DNA of 64,000 nt from Caldisericaceae bacterium (lineage in GTDB: Bacteria; Caldisericota; Caldisericia; Caldisericales; Caldisericaceae): positions 1 through 64,000 of the forward strand of contig JALVXB010000002.1 in assembly GCA_027023025.1 (NCBI GenBank), given 5' to 3'. Numbering within the stretch: position 1 is the stretch's first letter; the number at the start of each line of letters is the position of its first letter. The notes below the pieces were generated by a model. That model was given only the letters and a program-made list of their open reading frames with translations. It did not search any database and was not told the origin of the DNA. Of this stretch, positions 16,774 to 25,505 are shown piece by piece. The position numbers and the translations under genes were made by a program.

Positions 16774-18303
16774 ATGGCTGAATATATTCTTCAAGCAAGA
16801 AACATTACTAAGAAGTTTCCCGGAGTGCTAGCAAACGATCACATTAATTTTGATCTTAAAAAAGGAGAAATTCACACTATACTCGGTGAAAATGGGGCAG
16901 GTAAGTCTACATTAATGAATATTCTCGATGGTATTTATTATCCGAATGAAGGAGAAATATACATAAACGGTAAGAAAGCACACATACGCTCTCCCTTTGA
17001 TTCTATGCGCTACGGTATAGGAATGATTCACCAACACTTTATGCTTGTAGATACATTAACGGTTCTGGAAAATGTAATTTTAGGTTTAAAAGATCAAAGT
17101 TTTTTTATAAATAAAAAACAAATAGCTAATAAAATACTTGAGATATCGAATAGGTATAAGTTCGACTTAAAACCCTTTGCCAAGATCTGGCAACTTTCTG
17201 TTGGTGAGCAGCAGAGAGTAGAGATAGTAAAAATGCTTTTTAGAGGAGCGGATATTCTTATACTTGACGAACCTACGGCGGTCCTTACGCCTCAGGAGTC
17301 AGAGGCCTTGTTTGAAATTCTAAAAAAGATGAAGAGCGAAGGAAAGTCAATTATATTTATAAGCCATAAATTAAACGAAGTAATGGAAATTTCTGATAGA
17401 ATTACTGTTTTAAGGAAAGGGAAAGTTATAGGAACTGTAAATAAAGACGAAACTAACCCTGTGGAACTTGCAAAAATGATGGTGGGCAGGGAAGTTTTGT
17501 TTAGGTTACAGCGCAAACCTCTGGAACGGGGAGAAGAGGTTTTAAAAGTGGAGAATGTAGAAGCCTATAATGACAGAGGCATAAAAGTTCTAAATAAAAT
17601 CGGTTTTACTGTACATAGAGGAGAAATTTTTGGACTTGCTGGTGTTGCAGGAAATGGACAAAAAGAACTTGCTCAGGTTATAACTGGATTAAGGAAAGCA
17701 ACTAATGGAAAAGTTTTTTTGCTTGGAAAAGACATTACGAACCAGCATCCTCTTGTGATTGCAAATAGTGGGACAAATTACATTCCACCTGATAGGCTAA
17801 AGGTTGGCCTTGTCCCGAATTTGTCTTCTATAGATAATGCGATATTGAGGCGATATAGGAAAAGTCCAATTGGCTCTGGAATACTGGTTAACTACAAAAA
17901 GGCCAGGGAATACACGGAGAGTTTGATAGAGAAGTTTAATATAATGGTTCCACGAATCGATGCACCAGTAAAGTTGCTCTCTGGTGGAAATATGCAAAAG
18001 CTGCTTCTTGCACGAGAAATTTCTGAAAATCCAGCGCTTCTTATAGCAGTACATCCTACCAGGGGGTTAGATATCGGTGCAACGGAATTTATTCGAAAAA
18101 AACTTCTTGAAGTGCGAGATAGTGGTATGGCCGTGCTTTTAATTTCAGAGGACCTGGACGAGATATTGATGATTTCTGATCGTATAGGTGTGATTTACGA
18201 AGGGAGAATTACTGGAATAATGGATGCAAAAGATGCCGATGTGCGTAAGATCGGTCTTCTTATGGCGGGTTCTACTGAAGAAGAAAGCGCAACAGTGCAT
18301 TGA
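16774..18303 (+). CDS. nucleoside-type ABC transporter ATPase, duplicated domains (locus 1)
   Basis: 509 aa. The ATG at 16774 is chosen because GGAGGATGAT lies just upstream; an earlier in-frame ATG at 16762 has none. Two fused ABC domains of the RbsA/YufO/NupO type. The N-half has GENGAGKST, LSVGEQQRVEI and LILDEPTAV. The C-half has the degenerate Walker A GVAGNGQKEL and LSGGNMQK, normal for this family. It powers the two following permeases with the BMP lipoprotein as receptor. Confidence 0.92.
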   Translation: MAEYILQARNITKKFPGVLANDHINFDLKKGEIHTILGENGAGKSTLMNILDGIYYPNEGEIYINGKKAHIRSPFDSMRYGIGMIHQHFMLVDTLTVLENVILGLKDQSFFINKKQIANKILEISNRYKFDLKPFAKIWQLSVGEQQRVEIVKMLFRGADILILDEPTAVLTPQESEALFEILKKMKSEGKSIIFISHKLNEVMEISDRITVLRKGKVIGTVNKDETNPVELAKMMVGREVLFRLQRKPLERGEEVLKVENVEAYNDRGIKVLNKIGFTVHRGEIFGLAGVAGNGQKELAQVITGLRKATNGKVFLLGKDITNQHPLVIANSGTNYIPPDRLKVGLVPNLSSIDNAILRRYRKSPIGSGILVNYKKAREYTESLIEKFNIMVPRIDAPVKLLSGGNMQKLLLAREISENPALLIAVHPTRGLDIGATEFIRKKLLEVRDSGMAVLLISEDLDEILMISDRIGVIYEGRITGIMDAKDADVRKIGLLMAGSTEEESATVH

Positions 18304-18313
18304 GAGGTGGAAT

Positions 18314-19408
18314 ATGATTAGATTTGAAAAAAGAGAGTCGACTTCTACGAGTTTAAAAATTCTTATTCCCACAGTATCTATTATTTTAGGTATTTTAATT
18401 GGTGCTGTGGCCATTCTTTTAAAAGGGATTAATCCTATTAAAGTATACCAGGCACTTTTGATAGGTGCATATAGCAGTAAGTATACATTCTCTGAAACAC
18501 TTGTTGCAGCAACGCCGCTCATTTTGATCTCTGCTGGATTAATCGTAGTATTTAAAATGAACTTCTGGAATATTGGTGCATACGGACAGTACATTATGGG
18601 TGCAATCTTTAGTTCCTACTTTGCAATTTTCTGGTCACCGCACATTCCCAAATTAATAATGCTCACCGTCATGGTAATTGCAGGTATGGTGGGCGGTGCG
18701 TTGTGGGCTATTATTCCTGCGTTGCTGAAGGCGTACTGGGAGGTAAACGAAGTTATTTCTACACTGCTTCTTAATTATATTGCGCTTTTTATACTGAAGT
18801 TTTTAATGTATGGCACCTGGAGAGATCCGTTGAGTCACGGCTTTCCACTGTCAAAGCCATTTCCAGATAATGCCCAACTTCCAAGAATAATACCTCATAC
18901 GCGTGTTAATTTGGGCTTAATATTTGGCATTATAGCAGTTGTTGTAGTATGGTATCTTCTTAAAAAGACGAAATTTGGATACGAAATCAGGGTGATTGGT
19001 GAAAATCCCAATGCGGCTCGTTATGCAGGAATGAATGTGGCAAAAAACATTATTATTGCTATGATTATCAGTGGTGCGCTTGCAGGGCTTGCTGGAATGG
19101 TCCAGGTTTCTGGTATTATTCATCTACTGCAGATTAAAATCAATCCGGATTATGGATATACGGCGATTATTGTGGCATGGCTTGCTTATCTTGACCCAAT
19201 TGTTGCATCTTTCTTTGCTGTGTTCCTCGGCGGGCTTGCATCCGGTGCTTATCAGATACAGATTACGATGCAGGTACCTTTTGGAATCGTGGGTGTTATT
19301 GAAAGTGCAATTCTTTTTGTTTTAATTGGTAGTGAGATCTTTATGAGATATCGATTGGTTTTTGATGTGGGGAAGAAGAAACATAGTGGTCAGGAGGAAA
19401 CATTATGA
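18314..19408 (+). CDS. ABC transporter permease 1 (nucleoside type, locus 1)
   Basis: 364 aa from the ATG at 18314, preceded by GAGAGGTGG; the open frame upstream overlaps the ATPase gene and lacks a ribosome site. About eight to ten hydrophobic segments. Motifs NFWNIGAYGQY and GENPNAARYAG are typical of BPD_transp_2 permeases of nucleoside transporters. The next gene starts inside its stop (ATGA). Confidence 0.9.
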   Translation: MIRFEKRESTSTSLKILIPTVSIILGILIGAVAILLKGINPIKVYQALLIGAYSSKYTFSETLVAATPLILISAGLIVVFKMNFWNIGAYGQYIMGAIFSSYFAIFWSPHIPKLIMLTVMVIAGMVGGALWAIIPALLKAYWEVNEVISTLLLNYIALFILKFLMYGTWRDPLSHGFPLSKPFPDNAQLPRIIPHTRVNLGLIFGIIAVVVVWYLLKKTKFGYEIRVIGENPNAARYAGMNVAKNIIIAMIISGALAGLAGMVQVSGIIHLLQIKINPDYGYTAIIVAWLAYLDPIVASFFAVFLGGLASGAYQIQITMQVPFGIVGVIESAILFVLIGSEIFMRYRLVFDVGKKKHSGQEETL

Positions 19409-20346
19409 GTGGAGCACATCACATTGTATTGATAGCGTTATTTTCTGCAGCAGTTCAATCAGGTACGACACTTCTGTATCCTACGATTGGGGAGATATTT
19501 GCTGAGCGTGCTGGTATATTAAACCTTGGCGTTGAAGGTATGATGATAATGGGTGCATTTTTCGGTTTTGTAGTTACTTACATCACTAAAAATCCTTACA
19601 TTGGATTTCTTGCAGGTGTGCTAGCTGGAGGAATATCAGCTCTCATTCATGCCTTTGTTTCAATTACTCTTAGAGGAAACCAGGTAGTAAGTGGCTTGGC
19701 ACTTACGATTTTTGGATTAGGATTTACTAATTTTTATGGGCAAAAGTGGATTAATTTGCGCTCTCCGGTCACAGTGTCTCAGATGTCTGTCCCGTTGCTT
19801 TCTAAAATACCTTACATAGGTCCAATTTTCTTTAAGCAGGATGCACTTGTTTACACATCATACATAGTTGCAATTGTTATGTGGTTTATTCTTTATAAAA
19901 CGAAAGTAGGTGTTCACCTTCGTGCAACAGGACAAAATGCTCGTGCAGCAGATGCAATGGGTGTAAATGTGTATGCAACGCGTTACTGGTGGACATTTTT
20001 TGGTGGTTTACTTGCAGGCGCCGGAGGGGCGTACCTTACAATTGCTTATGCTCCGTTTTGGCTTGACGGAATGACGGCAGGCAGAGGATGGATAGCAATT
20101 GCTCTCGTAATATTTGCAATGTGGGATCCGTTAAATGCGATGGTCGGTGCGTACCTATTTGGTGGAATTGATGCATTGCAGTTACAGTTACAGGCAGTTG
20201 GGGTAACGATTCCTTCCTCTCTACTTAATATGCTTCCATACCTCTTAACATTGATTGTTATTATCATAGCTACACTTATCGTGAGAGTAAAACACATATC
20301 AGCACCGAAAGAACTTGGTATTCCGTACAATAGGGAGGAAAAGTAA
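19405..20346 (+). CDS. ABC transporter permease 2 (nucleoside type, locus 1)
   Basis: 313 aa, strongly hydrophobic. GEIFAERAGILNLGVEGMM and AADAMGVNVYATRYWW are hallmarks of the second permease of BMP-linked transporters. It overlaps permease 1 by four bases and the following gene by one (TAATG), so the threonine-synthase-like gene is part of this operon. Confidence 0.9.
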   Translation: MSGAHHIVLIALFSAAVQSGTTLLYPTIGEIFAERAGILNLGVEGMMIMGAFFGFVVTYITKNPYIGFLAGVLAGGISALIHAFVSITLRGNQVVSGLALTIFGLGFTNFYGQKWINLRSPVTVSQMSVPLLSKIPYIGPIFFKQDALVYTSYIVAIVMWFILYKTKVGVHLRATGQNARAADAMGVNVYATRYWWTFFGGLLAGAGGAYLTIAYAPFWLDGMTAGRGWIAIALVIFAMWDPLNAMVGAYLFGGIDALQLQLQAVGVTIPSSLLNMLPYLLTLIVIIIATLIVRVKHISAPKELGIPYNREEK

Positions 20347-21581
20347 TGAGCTATGTAAAAAAGTTAAAATGCTTATTGTGTGGCAGCGAATATGATCCCA
20401 ACGAGGTAACTTACACATGTCCAAAGTGTGGTAACGATGGAATTCTTGAAGTAATTTATGATTACGAGGAAATTAAAAAATACTTCTCTAAAGAATCTCT
20501 CCAAACTAATAAAGATTACTCAATGTGGCGTTATCTGCCTCTCTTGCCAGTTAACGATCCTTCCAAGATTGGTCCTTTGAAAGTTGGCTGGACGCCGCTG
20601 TACGAAGCAAAAAGAATTAGAAAGGATTTAGATATTCCGCATTTATGGATTAAAGATGACGGTAGAAACCCTACTGCATCACTTAAGGATCGTGCATCAG
20701 CAATAGCTGTCGTTAAGGCTCAGGAACTTGGAAAGAAAGTCGTAACTTGTGCATCTACTGGTAATGCTGCTTCTTCGCTTGCTGGAGCTTCTGCGTCAGT
20801 GGGCTTAAAAAATTACATTTTTGTGCCAAGGACGGCACCAAAGGCAAAGATTGCACAACTTCTCGTTTTTGGGGCAACTGTGCTTGCCGTAAAAGGTAGT
20901 TACGATGAAGCGTTTGACCTCTCTATTGAAGCAACTGAAAAATTTGGGTGGTACAATAGAAACACCGCATTCAATCCGTATATGGTGGAAGGCAAAAAAA
21001 CTGTAGCTCTCGAGATTATAGAACAGATGAATTTTGAAGTACCTGATTATGTATTTGTTTCTGTCGGTGATGGCTGTATTATTTCTGGCGTTGCAAAAGG
21101 ATATAAAGACATGCTATCTCTTGGTCTTATTAATAAGATGCCAAAGCTTGTTGCTGTGCAAGCAGAGGGCTGCAAGCCGATCGTTGATGCTGTAAATGGT
21201 GATGGAAGCGTAAAATTTGTTAAACCAGATACAATTGCAGACAGTATTGCCGTTGGTATTCCAAGAAATAGAGTTATGGCCGTAAGAGATGTAAAAGAGT
21301 CTGGTGGTTTTGGTGTTGCTGTCAGCGACGAAGAAATTTTATCTGCAATAAAATATTTAGGTTCTGCACAAGGAATCTTTGCAGAACCTGCAGGTGCAAC
21401 TGGTTTTGCTGGAATGTTAAAAGCACTAAAAGAAGGAAAAATCAGTAAGAACGACAAAATCGTGGTCATTATAACGGGGAATGGGTTAAAAGATGTAGAA
21501 AGTGCACAGAAAGCGGGAGGTGCACCTATTGAGATTGAACCGCGGATTGAAGATGTGGAAAGAGTACTTAAAGAAATGTAA
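20346..21581 (+). CDS. thrC: threonine synthase-like PLP enzyme with N-terminal zinc ribbon
   Basis: 411 aa. N-terminal CLLCG...CPKCG zinc ribbon within residues 9-28, then a fold-type II PLP domain. PTASLKDRAS carries the PLP-binding Lys, ASTGNAASSLA the phosphate/cofactor loop, and IFAEPAGAT the late motif. By family it would convert O-phosphohomoserine to threonine. No hom or thrB is present, and it is translationally coupled to a nucleoside transporter beside ygeW/ygeY. In E. coli a different PLP type II enzyme (YgeX, diaminopropionate ammonia-lyase) occupies that place, so a catabolic ammonia-lyase role is a real alternative. The fold is certain; the substrate is not. Confidence 0.75.
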   Translation: MSYVKKLKCLLCGSEYDPNEVTYTCPKCGNDGILEVIYDYEEIKKYFSKESLQTNKDYSMWRYLPLLPVNDPSKIGPLKVGWTPLYEAKRIRKDLDIPHLWIKDDGRNPTASLKDRASAIAVVKAQELGKKVVTCASTGNAASSLAGASASVGLKNYIFVPRTAPKAKIAQLLVFGATVLAVKGSYDEAFDLSIEATEKFGWYNRNTAFNPYMVEGKKTVALEIIEQMNFEVPDYVFVSVGDGCIISGVAKGYKDMLSLGLINKMPKLVAVQAEGCKPIVDAVNGDGSVKFVKPDTIADSIAVGIPRNRVMAVRDVKESGGFGVAVSDEEILSAIKYLGSAQGIFAEPAGATGFAGMLKALKEGKISKNDKIVVIITGNGLKDVESAQKAGGAPIEIEPRIEDVERVLKEM

Positions 21582-21615
21582 TTTAACAAAAAACTCAGTT
21601 TGTAGTATCGCTTGT

Positions 21616-21646
21616 AGGGCTTGCAAGGTTTTTGCAGCCCTTTTTT
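21616..21646 (+). terminator. intrinsic terminator after the threonine synthase-like gene
   Basis: GGGCTTGCAA pairs with TTGCAGCCC around a short T-rich loop (one bulge), followed by six T residues ending at 21646. Confidence 0.8.
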
Positions 21647-21668
21647 ACTTAAATAAGCGAGGTAAGAA

Positions 21669-22835
21669 TTGAATGTTTATCTAATTGTTTCACTACTGCT
21701 TTTGCTTGGCTTTATATTTGGTAGACTTCTTAAAAAAGTAGGCCTTACCGAAATTTTAGCATACATAGTTGCTGGAATATTGATAGGGCCTGTGTTGCAC
21801 TTTCGTGTACCGAACGAATTTAACGGTGTAATTACTGCAGTAACCCTTTCGTTTGTTGCATATATGGTAGGTTTAAGTTTTTCTTTTGACTTTCTAAGAA
21901 GGGCAGGTAAAAAGGTCGTTATCATACTTGTCGTGGAGGTTATCATTACATCGGTTGTAGTATGGTTTCTCACCTATATTTTTACAAATAATTTACCGCT
22001 TTCTGTTATATTGGGTTCACTTGCCCCTGCGACTGCACCTGCTGGAACAATTGCGGTGATAAGAGATCTAAAATCTAAGGGTTCACTGACAGAGGTTGCG
22101 ATCGCGGTTGTTGGCCTTGACGATGCAGCAGGAATAATTATATATTCGTTTGGTATTGTTTTAACTAAGGCATTGTTGGGAGGGAAAATAAATATAGCAG
22201 CTTTTGTCGTAAGGCCTTTGTGGGAAATATTTGGTGCTATTTTGGTGGGAGGCGTTATAGGCTTTCTAGTTTCTTTTCTTACCAATAAAACAAAAATGTC
22301 GAGTGACCATATATTTATCGTTTCTATTGGAGTGGTAATACTAACATGGGGGATTGCCGTACATATAGGTGTGTCGGCCATTCTTTCGTGTATGGTTTTG
22401 GGAACAGTAATTGTAAACTTTAATAAATCAATTAGTAATAAGTCAAATCAATTGATAGATCGAATAATGAGTCCAATTTTTATTTTATTTTTTGCTGCCA
22501 TCGGTGCAGAAATAGACTTCGTGCAATTTGCAAGTATTATAGGTGTCGTGTTAATTTATTGTGTTGCCCGAAGCATTGGCAAAGTGCTTGGCTGCGGAGT
22601 TGGTGGTATTCTTGCACATGCAGAACCAAAGATAACGAAATATCTTGGAGTAGCACTTTTAAATCAGGCAGGTGTTGCAGTGGGACTTGCGTTTTTAGCC
22701 GCACAGGAACTTCACACCTTTAACATGGGGGCACTAATTACCACGCTGATGGCTACGACTACTGCTGTGTTTCAAATATTATCGCCTTTAGGGACTCAGT
22801 TTGCCCTTAAAAAATCTGGTGAAAGTAACATCTGA
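21669..22835 (+). CDS. CPA2-type cation/proton antiporter
   Basis: 388 aa, TTG start after GAGGT. Eleven to twelve hydrophobic segments cover the whole protein. ILAYIVAGILIGP near the N-terminus and GLDDAAGIIIY in the middle match the Na+/H+ exchanger family (KefB/NapA type), where such Asp pairs bind the cation. No C-terminal TrkA-N domain, so it is the short form. It lies between terminators and promoters of other operons and is probably transcribed alone or by readthrough. Confidence 0.85.
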   Translation: MNVYLIVSLLLLLGFIFGRLLKKVGLTEILAYIVAGILIGPVLHFRVPNEFNGVITAVTLSFVAYMVGLSFSFDFLRRAGKKVVIILVVEVIITSVVVWFLTYIFTNNLPLSVILGSLAPATAPAGTIAVIRDLKSKGSLTEVAIAVVGLDDAAGIIIYSFGIVLTKALLGGKINIAAFVVRPLWEIFGAILVGGVIGFLVSFLTNKTKMSSDHIFIVSIGVVILTWGIAVHIGVSAILSCMVLGTVIVNFNKSISNKSNQLIDRIMSPIFILFFAAIGAEIDFVQFASIIGVVLIYCVARSIGKVLGCGVGGILAHAEPKITKYLGVALLNQAGVAVGLAFLAAQELHTFNMGALITTLMATTTAVFQILSPLGTQFALKKSGESNI

Positions 22836-22856
22836 GTTTTGTTATAGATGTTATTC

Positions 22857-22884
22857 TTGACGAAATATAAATTTTCTGTAAAAT
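22857..22884 (+). promoter_or_regulatory. promoter for the omega-like / coaBC / metK / priA operon
   Basis: TTGACG at 22857-22862, 16-base spacer, TAAAAT at 22879-22884; the first gene starts 36 bases later. Confidence 0.6.
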
Positions 22885-22919
22885 AATATTCTACACAAAT
22901 ACAAAGAGGTGATTATAAT

Positions 22920-23117
22920 ATGGGTATGGAAGAAAGCAAACTCTACATGGAACTTTTAAAGAATGTGGAGAAGAATAAATATAAACTAATTCAGGAACTT
23001 ATAGAAAGGGCAGAAAAGGAATCAAAAATAAATCCAGCTTTCGTGCCTTTCTATCCAGCGGATTGTTTTGTAAAAGTTTCAAACCTAATGCTCGAGGAGG
23101 CAAAAGATAAGGAATAA
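22920..23117 (+). CDS. small protein, possibly a divergent RNA polymerase omega subunit
   Basis: 65 aa, with AGAGGTGAT before the ATG. No confident family match. The segment KNKYKLIQELIERAEK resembles the omega helix in which a PNRF/PNKY motif is followed by L..AAKRAR. A C-terminal [15 protein letters not shown] is like omega's KP(V)T.AL.E...GK. In many Firmicutes the order is gmk-rpoZ-coaBC-priA, and this gene sits exactly before coaBC with priA two genes on. Size is right for omega (60-90 aa). Its last bases overlap the proposed coaBC start. Confidence 0.45.
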   Translation: MGMEESKLYMELLKNVEKNKYKLIQELIERAEKESKINPAFVPFYPADCFVKVSNLMLEEAKDKE

Positions 23118-24315
23118 AGTACTCCTTATTGTTACCGGCAGCATCGCATTTTATAAAGTATACAATATTTTACGCTTGCTCAAAAAATCCAGCATAAGTG
23201 TAAAAGTTATTTTAACTAAAGGAGCGCTTAAATTTGCGTCTCCTTTATCTTTTTCTGCACTGGGTGCTGATGCTGTTTACACTCCAGACGATAGTTTTTC
23301 TTTGGACGAAGATAATGTTTCTTTACACCTTTCCTTATCTCGATGGGCAGATTTGATTTTAATTGCACCTGCAAGTGCTGACTTTATTGCAAAGTGTGCA
23401 AACGGAGTTTCTGACGAGCTTGCGCTTACTACTGTGCTTGCTTTTAATAAGTATAGTGGTGTAATTATAGCACCCGCAATGAACAGCATGATGTATGAAA
23501 ATTCTTTAACATCCAAAAACATAGAGAGTCTCAAAAATCTTGGTGTATCTTTTGTTGATTCTGAAGTAGGTGCTCTTGCGGATCTGTCTGTTGGTAAAGG
23601 GAGACTTGCTAACGAGGAAAAAATTTTTGAAAAAGTGATGTGTACATTAGAGGAAAAGAATTTGTTTTTGGGTAAAAAGTTTCTTATTACTGCGGGTGCA
23701 ACGAGAGAATACATTGATCCGGTGCGATTTATCACTAACGGTTCTTCAGGTGCTATGGGGTTTTCTCTTGCTAAGGCTGCAAAGAGGTTTGGCGGGGAGG
23801 TGTATTTAGTAAAAGGGCATACGACTGCAAAACCACCGTTTGTTGATGCTATATTTGAGGTAGATACGACAGAGGACTTATTAAGAGAAACACGGAAGTT
23901 ATTTAGTGGAATAGACATATTGATTATGGCTGCTGCTCCTGTTGACTTTAAACCCGAAGTGAAAGCTACTCATAAAATTAAAAAACAAAAGGAACTTCTT
24001 CTGTCACTAAAGGCAGCACCTGATATTTTGAAAACTCTATCCAATGACAAGAAGAATCAAGTAATTGTGGGTTTTGCTCTCGAAACAGAAGACCTGGTTA
24101 AAAATGCTAAAGAAAAAATGAATCACAAGCATATGGACATCGTTATCGCCAATAAAAATTCCAATATTGGTAAAAAAAGTGGCAGTGTGATGATTATTGA
24201 TAAATATGGAAAAAGTATTATTATAGAAAACAAAAGTAAAGATGAAATTGCTCAAGAAATTTTGTTATTTTTGAAAGATTTTATGGAGAAGGAGGTACAA
24301 AATGGTAAGAAATGA
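23107..24315 (+). CDS. coaBC: bifunctional phosphopantothenoylcysteine decarboxylase / synthetase
   Basis: 402 aa if it begins at the ATA at 23107. The conserved N-terminus [14 protein letters not shown] lies upstream of the first TTG (23176), and there is no ATG/GTG/TTG in that stretch. The ATA follows GAGGAGG by six bases. CoaC half: [18 protein letters not shown]. CoaB half: [15 protein letters not shown] and AAAPVDF, with the Lys-containing ATHKIKK. Makes 4'-phosphopantetheine for coenzyme A. Oddity: residue 159, where the decarboxylase catalytic Cys is expected (ACG.xGxGRM in E. coli), is Asp here ([11 protein letters not shown]). The synthetase half looks intact. Confidence 0.88.
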   Translation: MRNKVLLIVTGSIAFYKVYNILRLLKKSSISVKVILTKGALKFASPLSFSALGADAVYTPDDSFSLDEDNVSLHLSLSRWADLILIAPASADFIAKCANGVSDELALTTVLAFNKYSGVIIAPAMNSMMYENSLTSKNIESLKNLGVSFVDSEVGALADLSVGKGRLANEEKIFEKVMCTLEEKNLFLGKKFLITAGATREYIDPVRFITNGSSGAMGFSLAKAAKRFGGEVYLVKGHTTAKPPFVDAIFEVDTTEDLLRETRKLFSGIDILIMAAAPVDFKPEVKATHKIKKQKELLLSLKAAPDILKTLSNDKKNQVIVGFALETEDLVKNAKEKMNHKHMDIVIANKNSNIGKKSGSVMIIDKYGKSIIIENKSKDEIAQEILLFLKDFMEKEVQNGKK

Positions 24316-25492
24316 AGAAATGAGATTTGTTACATCGGAATCTGTAACGGAGGGTCATCCTGATAAACTTGCTGACCAGATTTCCGATAAAGTTTTAGAC
24401 GAAATTTTAAAAAAGGACCCTAATGGTCGTGTTGCTTGTGAAACATATGTAACGCATGGGCTTATAATTGTTGGTGGCGAAATTACCACGAAGGCATGGG
24501 TTGACATCTCTAACATTGCGAGAGAAACTGTAAAGGAAGTAGGTTATACTTCTCCAAAGTATGGTTTTGACTATCATACTTGCGCAATTCTAAACGCCGT
24601 AGGTAGACAGTCTCCAGATATTGCTCAGGGTGTCGATAGAGGAGGAGCAGGCGATCAGGGCGTAATGTATGGTTACGCAACGAACGAAACGGATGAACTT
24701 ATGCCTCTTCCTATAGTGCTTGCCCATAAACTTACTGAACAACTTGCAAAAGTAAGAAAAACAGGTAATCCATCTGATGTTGGTCCTTTCCTTGGACCTG
24801 ACGGTAAAGCGCAGGTTACCTTGAGATATGAAGGCGGCAAAGCAGTGGAAGTAACTGATGTCGTTATTTCTACTCAGCATACGGAAGAACTGCTTGATAA
24901 AAATGATCCGTCTCACATGTCAGAGGATGCAAGGCAGCGCATTATTCAGGCGGTTGCTATGCCAATTATACCTGACTACTTAATAACAGATAAGACCCGC
25001 TTCCATGTGAATCCTACAGGCAAATTTGTAATAGGCGGTCCGCAGTCTGATACTGGAATGACTGGTAGAAAATTGGAAGTTGATACATACGGCGGGATGG
25101 CACCACATGGTGGAGGTGCTTTTTCCGGTAAAGATCCGACAAAGGTTGACAGGTCTGCTACTTATATGATGCGATACCTTGCTAAAAATGTCGTGGCGTC
25201 TGGCATTGCAAGTGAGTGTCTTATCCAGGCAGCATACATTATCGGTGAGGTTCAGCCTGTGTCGTTTATGGTAGATACTTTTGGGACGGGGAAAGTTGAC
25301 GATAGAGAAATAGAGCGTGTATTGAAAGAACTCGTAGATCTTTCTCCGCGTGGAATAATAGAGAAACTCGATTTGCTTAGGCCTATCTATCAAAAAACGG
25401 CATCCTACGGACATTTTGGCAGGAATGAACCTGAATTTACCTGGGAAAAGACAGACCTTGCTGAAGACATAAGAAAAAGGCTTGGAGTATAA
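24302..25492 (+). CDS. metK: S-adenosylmethionine synthetase
   Basis: 396 aa. [27 protein letters not shown] and [16 protein letters not shown] are the methionine-adenosyltransferase signatures, all intact. Makes AdoMet from ATP and methionine. The ATG follows GGAGGTAC and overlaps coaBC by 14 bases. An operon with coaBC and priA is not the usual place for metK. Confidence 0.97.
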   Translation: MVRNEEMRFVTSESVTEGHPDKLADQISDKVLDEILKKDPNGRVACETYVTHGLIIVGGEITTKAWVDISNIARETVKEVGYTSPKYGFDYHTCAILNAVGRQSPDIAQGVDRGGAGDQGVMYGYATNETDELMPLPIVLAHKLTEQLAKVRKTGNPSDVGPFLGPDGKAQVTLRYEGGKAVEVTDVVISTQHTEELLDKNDPSHMSEDARQRIIQAVAMPIIPDYLITDKTRFHVNPTGKFVIGGPQSDTGMTGRKLEVDTYGGMAPHGGGAFSGKDPTKVDRSATYMMRYLAKNVVASGIASECLIQAAYIIGEVQPVSFMVDTFGTGKVDDREIERVLKELVDLSPRGIIEKLDLLRPIYQKTASYGHFGRNEPEFTWEKTDLAEDIRKRLGV

Positions 25493-25505
25493 TAAGGAAC
25501 ATTTA

